DNA from: Sedimentitalea xiamensis
Lineage (GTDB): Bacteria > Pseudomonadota > Alphaproteobacteria > Rhodobacterales > Rhodobacteraceae
Length of the DNA: 56,902 nucleotides
Assembly: GCF_030164465.1 (NCBI RefSeq)
Contig: NZ_JASNJE010000030.1
Coordinates: 1 to 56,902, forward strand
Direction of reading: 5' to 3'
Made by a program: the position numbers and the translations under genes. Below, in pieces: positions 1 through 9,255 of the stretch (positions are counted from its first letter, which is position 1; every line of letters starts with the position of its first letter). The notes under the pieces were generated by a model, which saw only the letters and a program-made list of their open reading frames with translations, searched no databases and had not been told where the DNA came from.

Positions 1-70
1 CCCATGCTTTCCCGGAACCAAAGGCGCGATGATCGCCCACTGCCTGTCCGTCAATGTCCGCCGGCCCAAG

Positions 71-111
71 ATCGCCTCCCGTTTTCGATCTCGAATCAAA
101 CCGGAGGCGAT
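71..111. repeat. Long inverted repeat downstream of the quinone oxidoreductase
   Basis: ATCGCCTCC (71-79) pairs with GGAGGCGAT (103-111). Inside it GTTT pairs with AAAC, separated from the outer stem by one C/C mismatch. The repeat lies about 30 bases past the stop codon of the minus-strand gene at 140. A second shorter dyad, TGCAGAC (127-133) with GTCTGCA (146-152), overlaps that stop codon. Neither is followed by a real T-run on the minus strand, so termination is only a guess. I see no gene in 1-139. Confidence 0.4.
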
Positions 112-139
112 TTGGGAATCCTTTAAATGCAGACGCCGC

Positions 140-1129
140 CTAGGCTGTCTGCAAAAGGATCGCCCCGGTACGCTGGCCAGTCTCAACCGCGACATGGGCG
201 GCGGCGCAGTCCGTCAGGGGATAGATGCGTTGGATCGGGCAGTGCAGCGCGCCTTCTGTCAGGGCGTCGGTCAGCCGGGCGATGGTCTGCGCCCGTTGCG
301 TCGGGGTGAGCAGATAGATCAGTGCGATCTCGATCGTGACGGCCTTGAACAGGAGTGGATAGAACGGCAGTTCCGGCGTCATGTTCAAGGCCGAGCCATA
401 GGCGCAGATCACGCCGTTTTCCGCGATCACCTCGCTGTCGGTCGCGATGTTCGCTCCGAATTCGACCTCGATGATCCGGTCGACGGGCCGGCCCTGGTTG
501 GCGGCGAGAAGACGCGTTGCCAGGTCTGGAGCTGAATAGTCCAGCACCACATCCGCCCCTGCCGCTCGCGCCCGGTCCATGCCGGGACCATGCGCTGTGG
601 CGATGACATGGGCACCGCCCCATTTGGCCAGTTGCACGGCGAGCAGACCGACGGTTCCCGCCCCGCCCTGGATCAACAGGGTCTTGTCCGCGACGTCGCC
701 ACCGCTGAAGACCGTGAAACAGGCGGTCAAGCCGGGAATGCCGAGACAGGCGCCGGTTTCGAAATCGGTTTTGTCGGGCAGGGGGGCGCATTGGTCTTCG
801 GGCAGGGTGATCTGCGTCGCCGCGGTGCCAAAGGCCCTGCGCCACTGGCCGTTCCAGATCCAGACCCGCTGTCCGATGCGGGCCGGATCGACTCCGGTGC
901 CGATGGCCGAAATCACCCCGGACCCGTCGCTGTGCGGGACGATCAGCGGGAACGGCGGCTTGGCGACGCCGGGACGCGATCCGGCGCGGGCCTTGACGTC
1001 GGACGGGTTCACCCCGGAAAAGGCCAGATCCACCGTGACCTCTCCGGCGGCGGGCGCAGGCGTGTCGATGTCCGAGAGCCGCAGCACGTCCCGTGCCTGG
1101 CCGAAACTGGAATAGGTGATTGCTTTCAT
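140..1129 (-). CDS. NADPH:quinone oxidoreductase (zinc-independent MDR family)
   Basis: A 329-residue medium-chain dehydrogenase/reductase. The N-terminal GroES-like half (about 1-120) lacks the GHE zinc motif of true alcohol dehydrogenases, which fits the quinone reductase/enoyl reductase branch. The Rossmann nucleotide loop GGAGTVG sits at about 155-161. Such enzymes are soluble and reduce quinones or reactive enones with NADPH. The start ATG at 1129 follows GGAG at eight bases, and the family N-terminus MKAITYSSFG begins there, although the frame stays open much further upstream. The gene stands alone. The 245 bases between it and the SH3 gene hold nothing I recognise. The substrate cannot be read from sequence. 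Confidence 0.88.
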   Translation of the reverse strand: MKAITYSSFGQARDVLRLSDIDTPAPAAGEVTVDLAFSGVNPSDVKARAGSRPGVAKPPFPLIVPHSDGSGVISAIGTGVDPARIGQRVWIWNGQWRRAFGTAATQITLPEDQCAPLPDKTDFETGACLGIPGLTACFTVFSGGDVADKTLLIQGGAGTVGLLAVQLAKWGGAHVIATAHGPGMDRARAAGADVVLDYSAPDLATRLLAANQGRPVDRIIEVEFGANIATDSEVIAENGVICAYGSALNMTPELPFYPLLFKAVTIEIALIYLLTPTQRAQTIARLTDALTEGALHCPIQRIYPLTDCAAAHVAVETGQRTGAILLQTA

Positions 1130-1374
1130 GGTTCGATCTCCGCTCCTTGCGCCGCGCCGGTCGTGGCCTGCGATTTCACTGCCAGTGTCGCGGTTGCCAA
1201 CGGAAGCGGCAAGACGAAAGGGCTGCTGGCTGAAGCCCGGCCGGCGCTCCGGCGGAGTGGGGAAGCAAGACCGGTTCCGCCGCCAGGTCAGCCTTCGGGA
1301 AATGGCGGCGCGGGGCGTCAAGGCAATCGGTGACCGGAGCTTATCCACGGTTTCGCGACACGGCGGTCTCCGGA

Positions 1375-1935
1375 TTATTCCCTTACCTCGTCCGACCGGA
1401 CACCCCAGAGGTTTTCCTTTTGCGCCCATCCGCGATGTCCGCCCGCGCTGATGCGGCACCAGTCGCTGGTGCATTCCCCGAGCCGAGCGACGACGCCCAG
1501 TTCGAACATCGCGTTGACCGGCGACCCGAGGTCCGGCCGGGCGTGAACTTTCAGCATGTCCTTTTCCACGAGCACCGTTCGGACGCCGGACAGAAGCGCA
1601 TAGTGAACCCAGCCCCCGGCGCCGTCGCGGTCTTGCACCCGGCGCCAGTGCCCGTGTTCCGCGGTGATCTGAAGCGGCATGTCCCGGCGTTTGAATACCC
1701 AGTCGATGCGATGGGTCAGCGACGGCCCGCGCCGGACGTTGCCCTCGTTGGCCTTCATCGAAACGTAGCGCGGGATCGGCAGGTTCGTCACCGGCCCGCG
1801 CTCCTGCGCGACCGCTCCCGCCGCCATCATGCAGAGCGACGCGATTCCCGCCATTGCCCGGCGTCCCGATGAAACCGATCCTGCCACTGTCTGTCTGCCT
1901 GCTCGTCCTTGGAAGGGTGGTGCGATTTTCCACAT
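1375..1935 (-). CDS. Exported bacterial SH3-domain protein
   Basis: A 186-residue protein with an N-terminal basic stretch ending GRR, then a hydrophobic segment (about 28-43) ending AVAQ, consistent with a signal peptide and export to the periplasm. Two SH3-like repeats follow, at about 57-115 and 119-177. The second carries CTSDWC (155-160), whose two cysteines probably form a disulfide. Related proteins bind cell-wall or envelope targets, but no partner is indicated here. The chosen ATG gives the basic n-region, which the later methionine at residue 28 would lose. The gene is divergent from the 2-hydroxyacid dehydrogenase across 78 bases, which must hold both promoters. Confidence 0.8.
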   Translation of the reverse strand: MWKIAPPFQGRAGRQTVAGSVSSGRRAMAGIASLCMMAAGAVAQERGPVTNLPIPRYVSMKANEGNVRRGPSLTHRIDWVFKRRDMPLQITAEHGHWRRVQDRDGAGGWVHYALLSGVRTVLVEKDMLKVHARPDLGSPVNAMFELGVVARLGECTSDWCRISAGGHRGWAQKENLWGVRSDEVRE

Positions 1936-2013
1936 GGGGTTCTTGTGCCCCGACTGTTCCTGCGCCACCATGACATGGCGCGATCTGATTTGAAAAGCGG
2001 TGGGAGACCCAGA

Positions 2014-3000
2014 GTGCCAAGAGAACGTCTGAGTGTTGTCGTTACGCGACGGTTGCCGGATGCGGTGGAAACCCGGCTCAGTGAATTGTTCAAGGTCACG
2101 CTTCGGGACGACGATACGCCGATGACCCGGACCGAGCTTGCAGAGGCCATGCGGGGCGCCGACGTTCTGGTGCCGACCGTCACCGATGAAATAGACGCGC
2201 GCCTGCTGGCGCAGTCCGGTGATCGGTTGAAGCTGATCGCGAATTACGGCGCGGGGGTCGACCACATCGATGTTGCGACCGCGCGTCAGCGCGGCATCCT
2301 GGTCAGCAACACGCCGGGCGTGCTGACGGACGATACGGCGGATATGACGATGGCGCTGATGCTGGCGGTGATCCGGCGCATACCCGAAGGGCTCGCCGTG
2401 ATGCAGAAGGGCGAATGGCAGGGCTGGGCCCCGACCGCGTTTCTGGGTGGCCGGGTCGGCGGGCGCCGGTTGGGCATTCTCGGCATGGGGCGGATCGGTC
2501 AGGCCGTGGCGCGGCGCGCGCGCGCCTTTGGAATGCAGGTGCATTACCACAACCGAAAGCGCCTGCGCCCGGAAATCGAAGACCAGTATGACGCGACATA
2601 TTGGGACAGTCTCGACCAGATGATCGCCCGGATGGATGTGGTTTCGATCAACTGCCCATCGACCCCAAGCACGTTTCACCTGATGAATGCACGGCGGCTG
2701 AAGCTGATGAAATCCAGTGCGGTGGTCGTGAACACCAGCCGTGGCGAAGTGGTGGACGAAAACGCCCTGACCCGGATGCTGCGGGCGCGGGAACTGGCCG
2801 GGGCGGGGCTGGATGTCTACGAGCACGGCACCGATGTGAACCCGCGGCTGCGCGAATTGCCCAATGTCGTGCTGCTGCCGCACATGGGGTCGGCCACGCT
2901 CGAGGGACGTATCGAAATGGGCGAGAAAGTCATCATAAACATCAAGACGTTCCACGACGGGCACAGGCCGCCGGATCAGGTGGTGCCGTCCATGTTGTAA
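2014..3000 (+). CDS. D-2-hydroxyacid dehydrogenase (glycerate/glyoxylate reductase type)
   Basis: Predicted 328-residue NAD(P)-dependent oxidoreductase of the D-isomer-specific family, interconverting 2-oxo acids and D-2-hydroxy acids. GMGRIG (157-162) is the nucleotide loop, Arg243 (TSRGE) is the substrate-binding arginine and His290 (LPHMGSAT) the acid/base. The usual Glu-Pro pair near 270-275 reads DVYEHGT, so the acidic partner is probably Glu270. I chose GTG at 2014 because GGGAG lies about eight bases upstream and it gives the usual length; an in-frame ATG at 1975 is possible. It probably starts an operon with the gamma-glutamyltransferase (39-base gap) and the GlcD-like flavoenzyme. 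A role in glycolate/glyoxylate turnover is inference. Confidence 0.87.
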   Translation: MPRERLSVVVTRRLPDAVETRLSELFKVTLRDDDTPMTRTELAEAMRGADVLVPTVTDEIDARLLAQSGDRLKLIANYGAGVDHIDVATARQRGILVSNTPGVLTDDTADMTMALMLAVIRRIPEGLAVMQKGEWQGWAPTAFLGGRVGGRRLGILGMGRIGQAVARRARAFGMQVHYHNRKRLRPEIEDQYDATYWDSLDQMIARMDVVSINCPSTPSTFHLMNARRLKLMKSSAVVVNTSRGEVVDENALTRMLRARELAGAGLDVYEHGTDVNPRLRELPNVVLLPHMGSATLEGRIEMGEKVIINIKTFHDGHRPPDQVVPSML

Positions 3001-3039
3001 CACATCGTCCGCCTGTGGTCGGATGAATGGGAGGAAATC

Positions 3040-4824
3040 ATGCGACTGAAACTGACGGCGTGTCTGTTGCTCCTTGCCGGGGCGCTTCACGCACAGCAAA
3101 GCACCGATGCGGTGGCGCCCGAGGGTTCGACCGCGGGGGGCGGGTTCGAGACCCTGTCGCCGGCCGTCACGGCCGCGCTGGCGGCCAGGGCCGACGGCGT
3201 TCCGGTGCGGTCCGACAACTGGATGATCGCCGCCGCCAACCCGCTGGCCGTGCAGGCCGGGGCCGATATCCTGCAATCCGGCGGAAGCGCCGCCGATGCG
3301 ATGATCGCGGTGCAGACGGTGCTGGGGCTGGTCGAACCGCAATCCTCGGGTCTTGGCGGCGGCGCATTCCTCGTCTGGTATGATGCGGCCTCGGGCAAGC
3401 TGACCACCCTGGACGGGCGCGAGACGGCGCCGCTGGCGGCCACTCCACGGCTCTTTCAGGATGAAACCGGCGAACCCCTCAAGTTCTTCGATGCGGTCGT
3501 CGGCGGCCGGTCCGTCGGCACTCCCGGAACCCCGGCCCTGATGGAAGAGGCGCACCGCCGCTGGGGGCGCGCGCCCTGGCCCACACTGTTCTCGGCGGCG
3601 ATCGATCTCGCCGACAACGGATTTTCCGTGTCGCCCCGGCTGGCCGGTTCGATCGGGTCGGACGCCGAGCGCCTGGCTGCCATTCCATCGACCGCCGCCT
3701 ATTTCCTGCCCGATGGCGCGCCCTTGCAGGCCGGTCAGACCCTGCGCAATCCCGACTACGCGGAAACGCTGAGAACCCTGGCCGCGCAGGGGAGCAGGGG
3801 GTTTTACGCCGGACCGGTCGCGGCGGATATCGTGGCGGCGGTCCGGTCGGCCTCCGGCAATCCGGGCGTCCTGTCGCAGGTCGATCTCGCGATCTATGGC
3901 ATCCGCGAACGGGAACCGGTCTGCGTTGCCTACCGGATCTACGAAGTCTGTGGCATGGGGCCACCGTCATCCGGGGCGCTGACGGTCGGCCAGATCCTCG
4001 GCCTGCTGCAAGGGTATGACCTCGCGGCGCTCGGACCGGAAAGCCCCGAAAGCTGGCGGCTGATCGGGGATGCGTCCCGCCTCGCCTTTGCCGACCGGGA
4101 ACGTTACATGGCGGACAGCGATTTCGTTCCGATGCCGACCGGAGGGTTGACGGATCCGGCCTACCTGGCGGAACGGGCCGCGCTTCTGGACGGAGATGAC
4201 GCTTTGCCCGAGGTCACGCCGGGTAATCCGGCCTTTGACCACGCCGACAACTGGGCCGACGACGAAGCGATGGAACGTCCGTCGACGTCGCATATCTCGA
4301 TCGTGGATCAATATGGCAACGTGCTGTCGATGACGACCACTATCGAGAACGCGTTCGGGTCCCGGCTGATGGTGCGCGGGTTTCTCCTGAACAATGAGCT
4401 GACGGATTTTTCGTTTCGGACCCACGTGGATGGCGTGCCCATCGCGAACCGGCTGGAGCCCGGCAAGCGTCCGCGTTCCTCCATGGCGCCGACGATCGTG
4501 ATGCGGGACGGCGCGCCGGCTCTGGCCATCGGATCGCCGGGCGGCAGCCGGATCATCGGCTATGTCGCCAAGTCCATCATCGCCTGGGCGGACTGGGGCA
4601 TGAACATCCAGGCCGCGGTCGCGATGCCCCACGCGGTCAACCGGTTCGGCACCTTTGACCTGGAAGCGGACACGGAAGCGGCCGGGCTGCAGGCCGGTCT
4701 GGAAGCCCTGGGTTACGAGGTTTCGCTCCGCGATCTCAACTCGGGACTGCATGCCATCGTGATCGGTGACGGCCTGGAAGGGGCGGCGGACCCGCGCCGC
4801 GAAGGGATGGCGCTGGGGGACTGA
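3040..4824 (+). CDS. ggt: Gamma-glutamyltransferase (glutathione hydrolase)
   Basis: A 594-residue Ntn-hydrolase that cleaves gamma-glutamyl bonds such as that of glutathione and can transfer the glutamyl group. A signal peptide (about 1-19, ending LHAQ) sends it to the periplasm. The proenzyme self-cleaves before a catalytic threonine, here Thr416 in TSHISIVD, giving large and small chains. GSPGGSRIIGY in the small chain matches the family's glutamyl-binding glycine loop. GGAGG lies upstream of ATG 3040. Length is close to the family norm. It sits between a hydroxyacid dehydrogenase and a GlcD-like oxidase, so the run may handle small peptides or hydroxy acids taken from outside the cell. 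Confidence 0.93.
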   Translation: MRLKLTACLLLLAGALHAQQSTDAVAPEGSTAGGGFETLSPAVTAALAARADGVPVRSDNWMIAAANPLAVQAGADILQSGGSAADAMIAVQTVLGLVEPQSSGLGGGAFLVWYDAASGKLTTLDGRETAPLAATPRLFQDETGEPLKFFDAVVGGRSVGTPGTPALMEEAHRRWGRAPWPTLFSAAIDLADNGFSVSPRLAGSIGSDAERLAAIPSTAAYFLPDGAPLQAGQTLRNPDYAETLRTLAAQGSRGFYAGPVAADIVAAVRSASGNPGVLSQVDLAIYGIREREPVCVAYRIYEVCGMGPPSSGALTVGQILGLLQGYDLAALGPESPESWRLIGDASRLAFADRERYMADSDFVPMPTGGLTDPAYLAERAALLDGDDALPEVTPGNPAFDHADNWADDEAMERPSTSHISIVDQYGNVLSMTTTIENAFGSRLMVRGFLLNNELTDFSFRTHVDGVPIANRLEPGKRPRSSMAPTIVMRDGAPALAIGSPGGSRIIGYVAKSIIAWADWGMNIQAAVAMPHAVNRFGTFDLEADTEAAGLQAGLEALGYEVSLRDLNSGLHAIVIGDGLEGAADPRREGMALGD

Positions 4825-4889
4825 AGCGGATCTTGCCCTGACGCGGGAATTCGGTCAGAGATCGAAGCGATATTTCTGGGAGGAACGAC

Positions 4890-6293
4890 ATGGTCAAGGC
4901 AACCCCATTGCCGCGGAACGAAACCGGAATCGCGACGGCGCTCGGCATCCTGAAACAACAGTTCGGAGACCGGCTGCAAACCGGGCAGGCAATCCGCGAA
5001 CAGCATGGGCACACCACCACCTGGATCGAGAACCAGCCCCCGGACGCGGTGGTTTTTCCCCGCAGCACCGAAGAGGTCGCCGAGATCGTCAAGGTCTGCG
5101 CCGCGCACAGGGTGCCGGTGATCCCCTTCGGGGTCGGCACGTCACTCGAGGGGCATGTGAACGCCCCGGCTGGCGGGATTTCGGTGGACATGGGGCAGAT
5201 GAACCAGATTCTCGCCGTTTATCCCGAAGACCTCAACTGCGTCGTGCAGCCCGGCGTGACGCGCGAGCAGCTGAATACCCATCTGCGCGACCAGGGCCTG
5301 TTCTTTCCGATCGATCCCGGCGCGAATGCGACCATCGGCGGCATGACCGCCACCCGGGCGTCGGGCACCAACGCGGTGCGCTATGGCACGATGAAGGACA
5401 ACGTGATCGCGCTCGAGGCGGTGATGGCGGACGGGCAGGTCATCAAGACGGCGCAGCGCGCCAAGAAATCTTCGGCGGGCTACGACCTGACCCGGCTTCT
5501 GGTCGGCTCCGAAGGCACGCTCGGGCTGATCACCAGGATCACCCTGCGCCTGCAGGGCATACCGGAGGCGATGTCGTCCGCCCGCTGTTCCTTTGAAACC
5601 GTCGATGCCGCATGTCAGGCCGTGATGGCGACAATCCAATACGGTGTTCCGGTGGCCCGCATGGAACTGCTCGACACCGCCTCGGTTTCCGCGGTGAATG
5701 CCTATTCCAAGCTGGACCTGCCGGAAGCGCCCTTGCTGCTTCTGGAATTCCACGGGTCCGAAGCCAGCGTCGCGGAGCAATCCGCCACCTTCGGGGACAT
5801 CGCCGAAGACTTCGGCGGAACCGGATTCGAATGGACCACGAACGCCGAAGACCGCACGCGTCTTTGGAAGGCGAGACATGATTATTACTGGGCGACGATG
5901 CAGATCAGCCCCGGCAAGACCGGGATCGCCACCGATGTCTGCGTTCCGATTTCGCGGCTGGCCGAATGCGTGGCCCGCAACAACGAGATGATCGCGGAAC
6001 AGGGACTCGTCGGTCTGGTGGTCGGACATGTGGGAGACGGCAATTTCCATACGACGATCCTGGTGGACACGGAGGACGCCGGAGAGATCGCGCGCGCGGA
6101 AGAATTCGTCGGCCGTCTGAACGACCTGGCGATCTCGATGGACGGGACCTGCACCGGAGAGCACGGGATCGGTCAGGGCAAACGGCCCTACCTGACGCGC
6201 GAACTGGGCGCGGCCACGCAATACATGGCGGCGATCAAGGCAGCGCTCGATCCGGAGGGAATCCTGAACCCCGGAAAGATCCTGCCGGACTGA
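4890..6293 (+). CDS. FAD-binding oxidase, GlcD / D-lactate dehydrogenase type
   Basis: A 467-residue flavoprotein. The N-terminal PCMH-type FAD domain includes VIPFGVGTSLEGH at about 78-90. The C-terminal FAD-oxidase domain contains GTCTGEHGIGQGK near 420 and ends in the family signature ILNPGKILPD. Members oxidise D-2-hydroxy acids (glycolate, D-lactate) and pass electrons to quinone or cytochrome. GlcE and GlcF are absent from the neighbourhood, which suggests a single-subunit D-lactate dehydrogenase (cytochrome) rather than glycolate oxidase. GGGAGG precedes ATG 4890 at good spacing. The 65-base gap to ggt is compatible with one transcript. Its 3' flank carries the repeat described at 6369. 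Confidence 0.88.
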   Translation: MVKATPLPRNETGIATALGILKQQFGDRLQTGQAIREQHGHTTTWIENQPPDAVVFPRSTEEVAEIVKVCAAHRVPVIPFGVGTSLEGHVNAPAGGISVDMGQMNQILAVYPEDLNCVVQPGVTREQLNTHLRDQGLFFPIDPGANATIGGMTATRASGTNAVRYGTMKDNVIALEAVMADGQVIKTAQRAKKSSAGYDLTRLLVGSEGTLGLITRITLRLQGIPEAMSSARCSFETVDAACQAVMATIQYGVPVARMELLDTASVSAVNAYSKLDLPEAPLLLLEFHGSEASVAEQSATFGDIAEDFGGTGFEWTTNAEDRTRLWKARHDYYWATMQISPGKTGIATDVCVPISRLAECVARNNEMIAEQGLVGLVVGHVGDGNFHTTILVDTEDAGEIARAEEFVGRLNDLAISMDGTCTGEHGIGQGKRPYLTRELGAATQYMAAIKAALDPEGILNPGKILPD

Positions 6294-6368
6294 TCGGCCC
6301 GCCGGTGCAGGCATCCAAGGGCGCGCCTTCGGCGCAAGCGATCCATCTGCGTTCAGGCCACGCGGGCC

Positions 6369-6419
6369 TTGAGGGACGCTGTCCCTCAAACTCCCTGGAG
6401 TATTTGCGGCAAGAGGAAG
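6369..6419 (+). repeat. Hairpin-plus-tail intergenic repeat, copy 1
   Basis: TTGAGGGAC (6369-6377) and GTCCCTCAA (6381-6389) form a perfect 9-bp stem with a 3-base loop. A tail resembling GGAGTATTTGCGGCAAG and then AGGAAG follows. The same hairpin-then-tail layout occurs at 41445 and 44608. All three lie just downstream of plus-strand genes. This copy is between convergent genes and may act as a 3'-end or terminator element. Confidence 0.55.
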
Positions 6420-6456
6420 GCGAGACGGGCGACCCGCGCCCGGCCTTGTTTGTGGA

Positions 6457-7884
6457 TCAGGAAGGCCCGATCATCAGGCAAGTCACGTTGCGCGCCTTCA
6501 GGCGGCGGCAGGCCAGATCGGCGGTTTCGCGGGTCATGCCGACGAAATTGGCGTCAAAACCCTGCGACGATTGCGCGACCTTGCGCAATGAACCTTCGAG
6601 CGTGGCCATTTCCGCCAGTGCCGTGCGCAGCAGAACCTTTTCCGCCTGGTAGCGGCTGCCGTAGCGCCCGACATTGATGCCCCAGTGTTGCCCGCCCGAG
6701 GTCGATACGCGTGTGACGATTTCCTGTTCGGCGGGCTGGAGCGCTGAGTCCACAGGTGTTTCCGCCAGGGCCAGTTCCGTGGGGCGGGGTTCCGGGCGCG
6801 GGGTTCCGGGGGCGGCCGTTTCGGGGGCGATCGTGTCCGCGGCGGCAGCCATCGCGGCTGCTATTCCCGCTTGCAGTTTCGCTTCGTCCTGCTGCGCGGT
6901 CGTCGCGACCGAGGCAATCTGGACCGGCGCGGTCTCGCGCGCTTTCGGGCGCAGGCTCTTTTGCACCGATCCTGCGACCCGGATGGTCTTTCCGGCGGTT
7001 CCGGGTTCGGCGGTGTTGCCGGCGTATTCGGGCCGTTCGGGTTTTCGCAGCGGCGCACGGGAGGGGGACTTGCGGAAGCCGAGGTCAAGCAGTTCCGCCA
7101 CGCGCGCGTTGCGCGATGCGGTGGACTTGCCGCCGAAAACCGTGGCGATGACGCGTTCGTTGCCGCGTTCCGCCGACGCCACCAGGTTGAAACCCGCTGC
7201 ACGCGTGTAGCCGGTCTTGATCCCGTCCGCTCCGCGGTAGGCTTCCAGGAGCCGGCGGTTGGTGTGGCTGACCTGGCGAACGCCCGCATCCGCCGTCTTG
7301 CGCGAGAACAGGTTGTAATACTGGGGATAATCGTAGATCACGTGGCGTCCGAGGATGGTCATGTCCCGCGCCGTGGACAGGTGTCCGTTTTCTGTCAGCC
7401 CGTGCGCGTTCTTGAAGGTGGTCCGGGTCATGCCCATGGATTTGGCGGTCCGGTTCATCCGGCGGGCAAAGGCGGCCTCCGAGCCGCTGATGGCCTCGCC
7501 GATCGCGGTTGCGGCATCGTTCGCCGACTTGACCGCCGCCGCCCGCAGCAGATAGCGCAGCGCGATGGTCTGCCCGGAACGCAGGCCCAGCTTGGACGGC
7601 GGTTCGGAAGCGGCATGACCGGATATCCGGACCTTGGTGTCCAGCGTGATTTCCCCGTTCCGGATGGCCTCGAAGGCAACGTAGAGGGTCATCATCTTTG
7701 TCAGCGACGCGGGGTGCAGCCGGGTATCCGCATTCTGCGAATGCAGGACTTCTCCGGTGCGGGCATCGATCACGTAATCCGCGTAGGGCGCGGCCGAAAT
7801 ACCGCCTGAACCTGCCACGAAGACCCAAATTGCAAGAAGGATGAAAAGGCCCCAACGGGCCGGACCAATGCGCTGAACCTGCAC
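6457..7884 (-). CDS. D-alanyl-D-alanine carboxypeptidase with C-terminal SPOR domain
   Basis: A 475-residue penicillin-binding protein of the S11 family that trims the terminal D-Ala of peptidoglycan side chains in the periplasm. A hydrophobic export segment (about 11-32) is followed by the catalytic set: Ser60-x-x-Lys63 (SLTK), Ser120-Ala-Asn122 and Lys223-Thr-Gly225. After a long Pro/Ala-rich linker, a SPOR domain (about residues 395-475) should bind denuded glycan at the septum. I chose GTG at 7884, with GAGG eight bases upstream. An in-frame ATG at 8016 would put about 44 polar residues ahead of the signal segment, which is unlike the family. Bases 7885-8109 hold its promoter region, with no clear boxes. 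Confidence 0.9.
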   Translation of the reverse strand: MQVQRIGPARWGLFILLAIWVFVAGSGGISAAPYADYVIDARTGEVLHSQNADTRLHPASLTKMMTLYVAFEAIRNGEITLDTKVRISGHAASEPPSKLGLRSGQTIALRYLLRAAAVKSANDAATAIGEAISGSEAAFARRMNRTAKSMGMTRTTFKNAHGLTENGHLSTARDMTILGRHVIYDYPQYYNLFSRKTADAGVRQVSHTNRRLLEAYRGADGIKTGYTRAAGFNLVASAERGNERVIATVFGGKSTASRNARVAELLDLGFRKSPSRAPLRKPERPEYAGNTAEPGTAGKTIRVAGSVQKSLRPKARETAPVQIASVATTAQQDEAKLQAGIAAAMAAAADTIAPETAAPGTPRPEPRPTELALAETPVDSALQPAEQEIVTRVSTSGGQHWGINVGRYGSRYQAEKVLLRTALAEMATLEGSLRKVAQSSQGFDANFVGMTRETADLACRRLKARNVTCLMIGPS

Positions 7885-8109
7885 GATATCTGCCTCTGTC
7901 TGCCTCTCGCCGCCGGTATGTTCCGACTGGCTTTTCTTATGCTTATGAAAGAAAGATAACACAGAGGAGTCGGGAAATAAACCCTTGTTTAGCAATCTGT
8001 TACCCGATGGGCGCAAGAAAATTCCACTATATCTGGGGGGTGTTCGCGCGCCGAACGCAACACTGGCGATTGGTTAAGAAAAGGTTTCCAGCCGGGGACC
8101 GAAGCAGGC

Positions 8110-8808
8110 TCAGCCGACCTGCGCCAGAAGCCAGGGCAACCCGCCGAGGTCGTCCAGGGCGCGATAGCGCGGTTCGTTCCGGGGCGGGTCGGCGGCTTCG
8201 ATGTCCCACGGGGTGCCCTGGGGGACGTGGACGCCCCAGCCGCCGGCCTCGATCATCGGCAGGACGTCCGAACGCATGGAATCGCCGACCATCAGCGATC
8301 TGTCGGGCCCGTCGCCGTGCCGCGCAAATATCTCGCGATAGACGCTTGCGGTTTTCTCCGACACGATTTCCACTCCATCGAACAGGTCGCCGATCCCGGA
8401 CTGCGCCAGTTTGCGTTCCTGGTCCAGCAGATCGCCCTTGGTGATCAGCACGATCCGGTGCGTTTCGGCGATTGCCGCCACCGCGTCCCGCGCATGTGGC
8501 AGAAGTTCGATGGGATGGGCCAGCATCTCACGCCCGGATTCCAGCAGGCGGGCAATGACATGGGCGGGCACCTTCCGGTCGGTGATCTCGATGGCGGTTT
8601 CGATCATCGACAGGACGAATCCCTTGATGCCATAGCCGTAATATCCGATGTTGCGCCGCTCTGCCGCCAGCAACCGTTCCGCCAGGTGGTCCGGATCGGC
8701 ATAATCCGCCAGCAGGTCGGCAAAGCGGTTCTGGGTGTCACGGAAGACCCGTTCGTTGTGCCACAAGGTGTCGTCCGCATCGAAGCCGACGGTCGTCAGT
8801 CTGGTCAT
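8110..8808 (-). CDS. HAD-family hydrolase
   Basis: A 232-residue haloacid-dehalogenase-superfamily phosphatase. Motif I FDADDTLW gives the nucleophile Asp10 and Asp12, motif II is LITKGD and the acidic motif is VGDSMRSD. A helical cap lies between motifs I and II, as in small-molecule phosphatases. The substrate is not predictable. ATG at 8808 gives the usual start just before motif I. GTG at 8826, six codons earlier, has a better upstream GGAAAGAG and is a real alternative. The gene is divergent from clpS; 8854-8860 holds a TATA-like stretch that could serve either promoter. Confidence 0.87.
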   Translation of the reverse strand: MTRLTTVGFDADDTLWHNERVFRDTQNRFADLLADYADPDHLAERLLAAERRNIGYYGYGIKGFVLSMIETAIEITDRKVPAHVIARLLESGREMLAHPIELLPHARDAVAAIAETHRIVLITKGDLLDQERKLAQSGIGDLFDGVEIVSEKTASVYREIFARHGDGPDRSLMVGDSMRSDVLPMIEAGGWGVHVPQGTPWDIEAADPPRNEPRYRALDDLGGLPWLLAQVG

Positions 8809-8882
8809 GGGGCGCGCCCTGTTCACTGGCTCTTTCCGAATCCCGTGGGGAGGTTATATAAGGCCTGAAGGTCGAAACATAC

Positions 8883-9248
8883 ATGCAAGCCGGATCCGCA
8901 AGACCGATGACGCAGCCGCAGGTGACACTGACGAACAAGCCCGGACAGGACGACGAAACGTCGATCCTGATCCAGACGCGTCCCGCGACCAGGCGGCCGC
9001 CGCTCTACAAGGTGCTGCTGCTGAACGACGACTACACGCCGATGGAGTTCGTCGTTCATGTGTTGGAGCGGTTCTTTGGTCTCAATCACGCGCAGGCCTT
9101 CGAGATCATGCTGACGGTGCACAAGAAAGGCGTCGCCGTCGTCGGCGTGTTCAGTCACGAGATCGCGGAAACGAAAGTGGGGCAGGTCATGGATTTCGCC
9201 CGCCGCCATCAGCACCCGTTGCAGTGCACGATGGAAAAGGAAGACTAG
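8883..9248 (+). CDS. clpS: ClpS, ATP-dependent protease adaptor
   Basis: A 121-residue adaptor that binds N-degron substrates (Leu, Phe, Tyr, Trp at the N-terminus) and hands them to ClpA-ClpP. The core after about residue 38 is highly typical: [17 protein letters not shown], whose NDDYT segment forms the pocket for the substrate's N-terminus, then [15 protein letters not shown] and the ClpA-contacting [12 protein letters not shown]. The first 35 residues are a flexible tail. An in-frame Met at residue 9 is an alternative start. clpA is not in the window. The next gene begins eight bases after the stop, so the two are likely co-transcribed. Confidence 0.95.
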   Translation: MQAGSARPMTQPQVTLTNKPGQDDETSILIQTRPATRRPPLYKVLLLNDDYTPMEFVVHVLERFFGLNHAQAFEIMLTVHKKGVAVVGVFSHEIAETKVGQVMDFARRHQHPLQCTMEKED

Positions 9249-9255
9249 GAAGGTC

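Noticed and set aside
1130-1374. A cobalamin-type riboswitch before the quinone oxidoreductase
   Set aside because: A CACTG/CAGTG stem is visible but the conserved box and overall fold could not be traced, and the downstream gene is not a usual target.
140-2020. A single 626-codon open frame on the minus strand covering the quinone oxidoreductase and beyond
   Set aside because: Only the last 329 codons match a protein family. The upstream part is Arg-rich, runs across the SH3 gene in another frame and has no family features. It is a GC-driven open frame.
3967-4752. 261-codon open frame antisense to ggt
   Set aside because: Arg/His/Pro-rich translation without domains, lying wholly inside a well-supported gene on the other strand.
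5142-6389. 415-codon open frame antisense to the GlcD-like gene
   Set aside because: Same composition bias and no recognisable motif. The plus-strand gene has full FAD-domain signatures.
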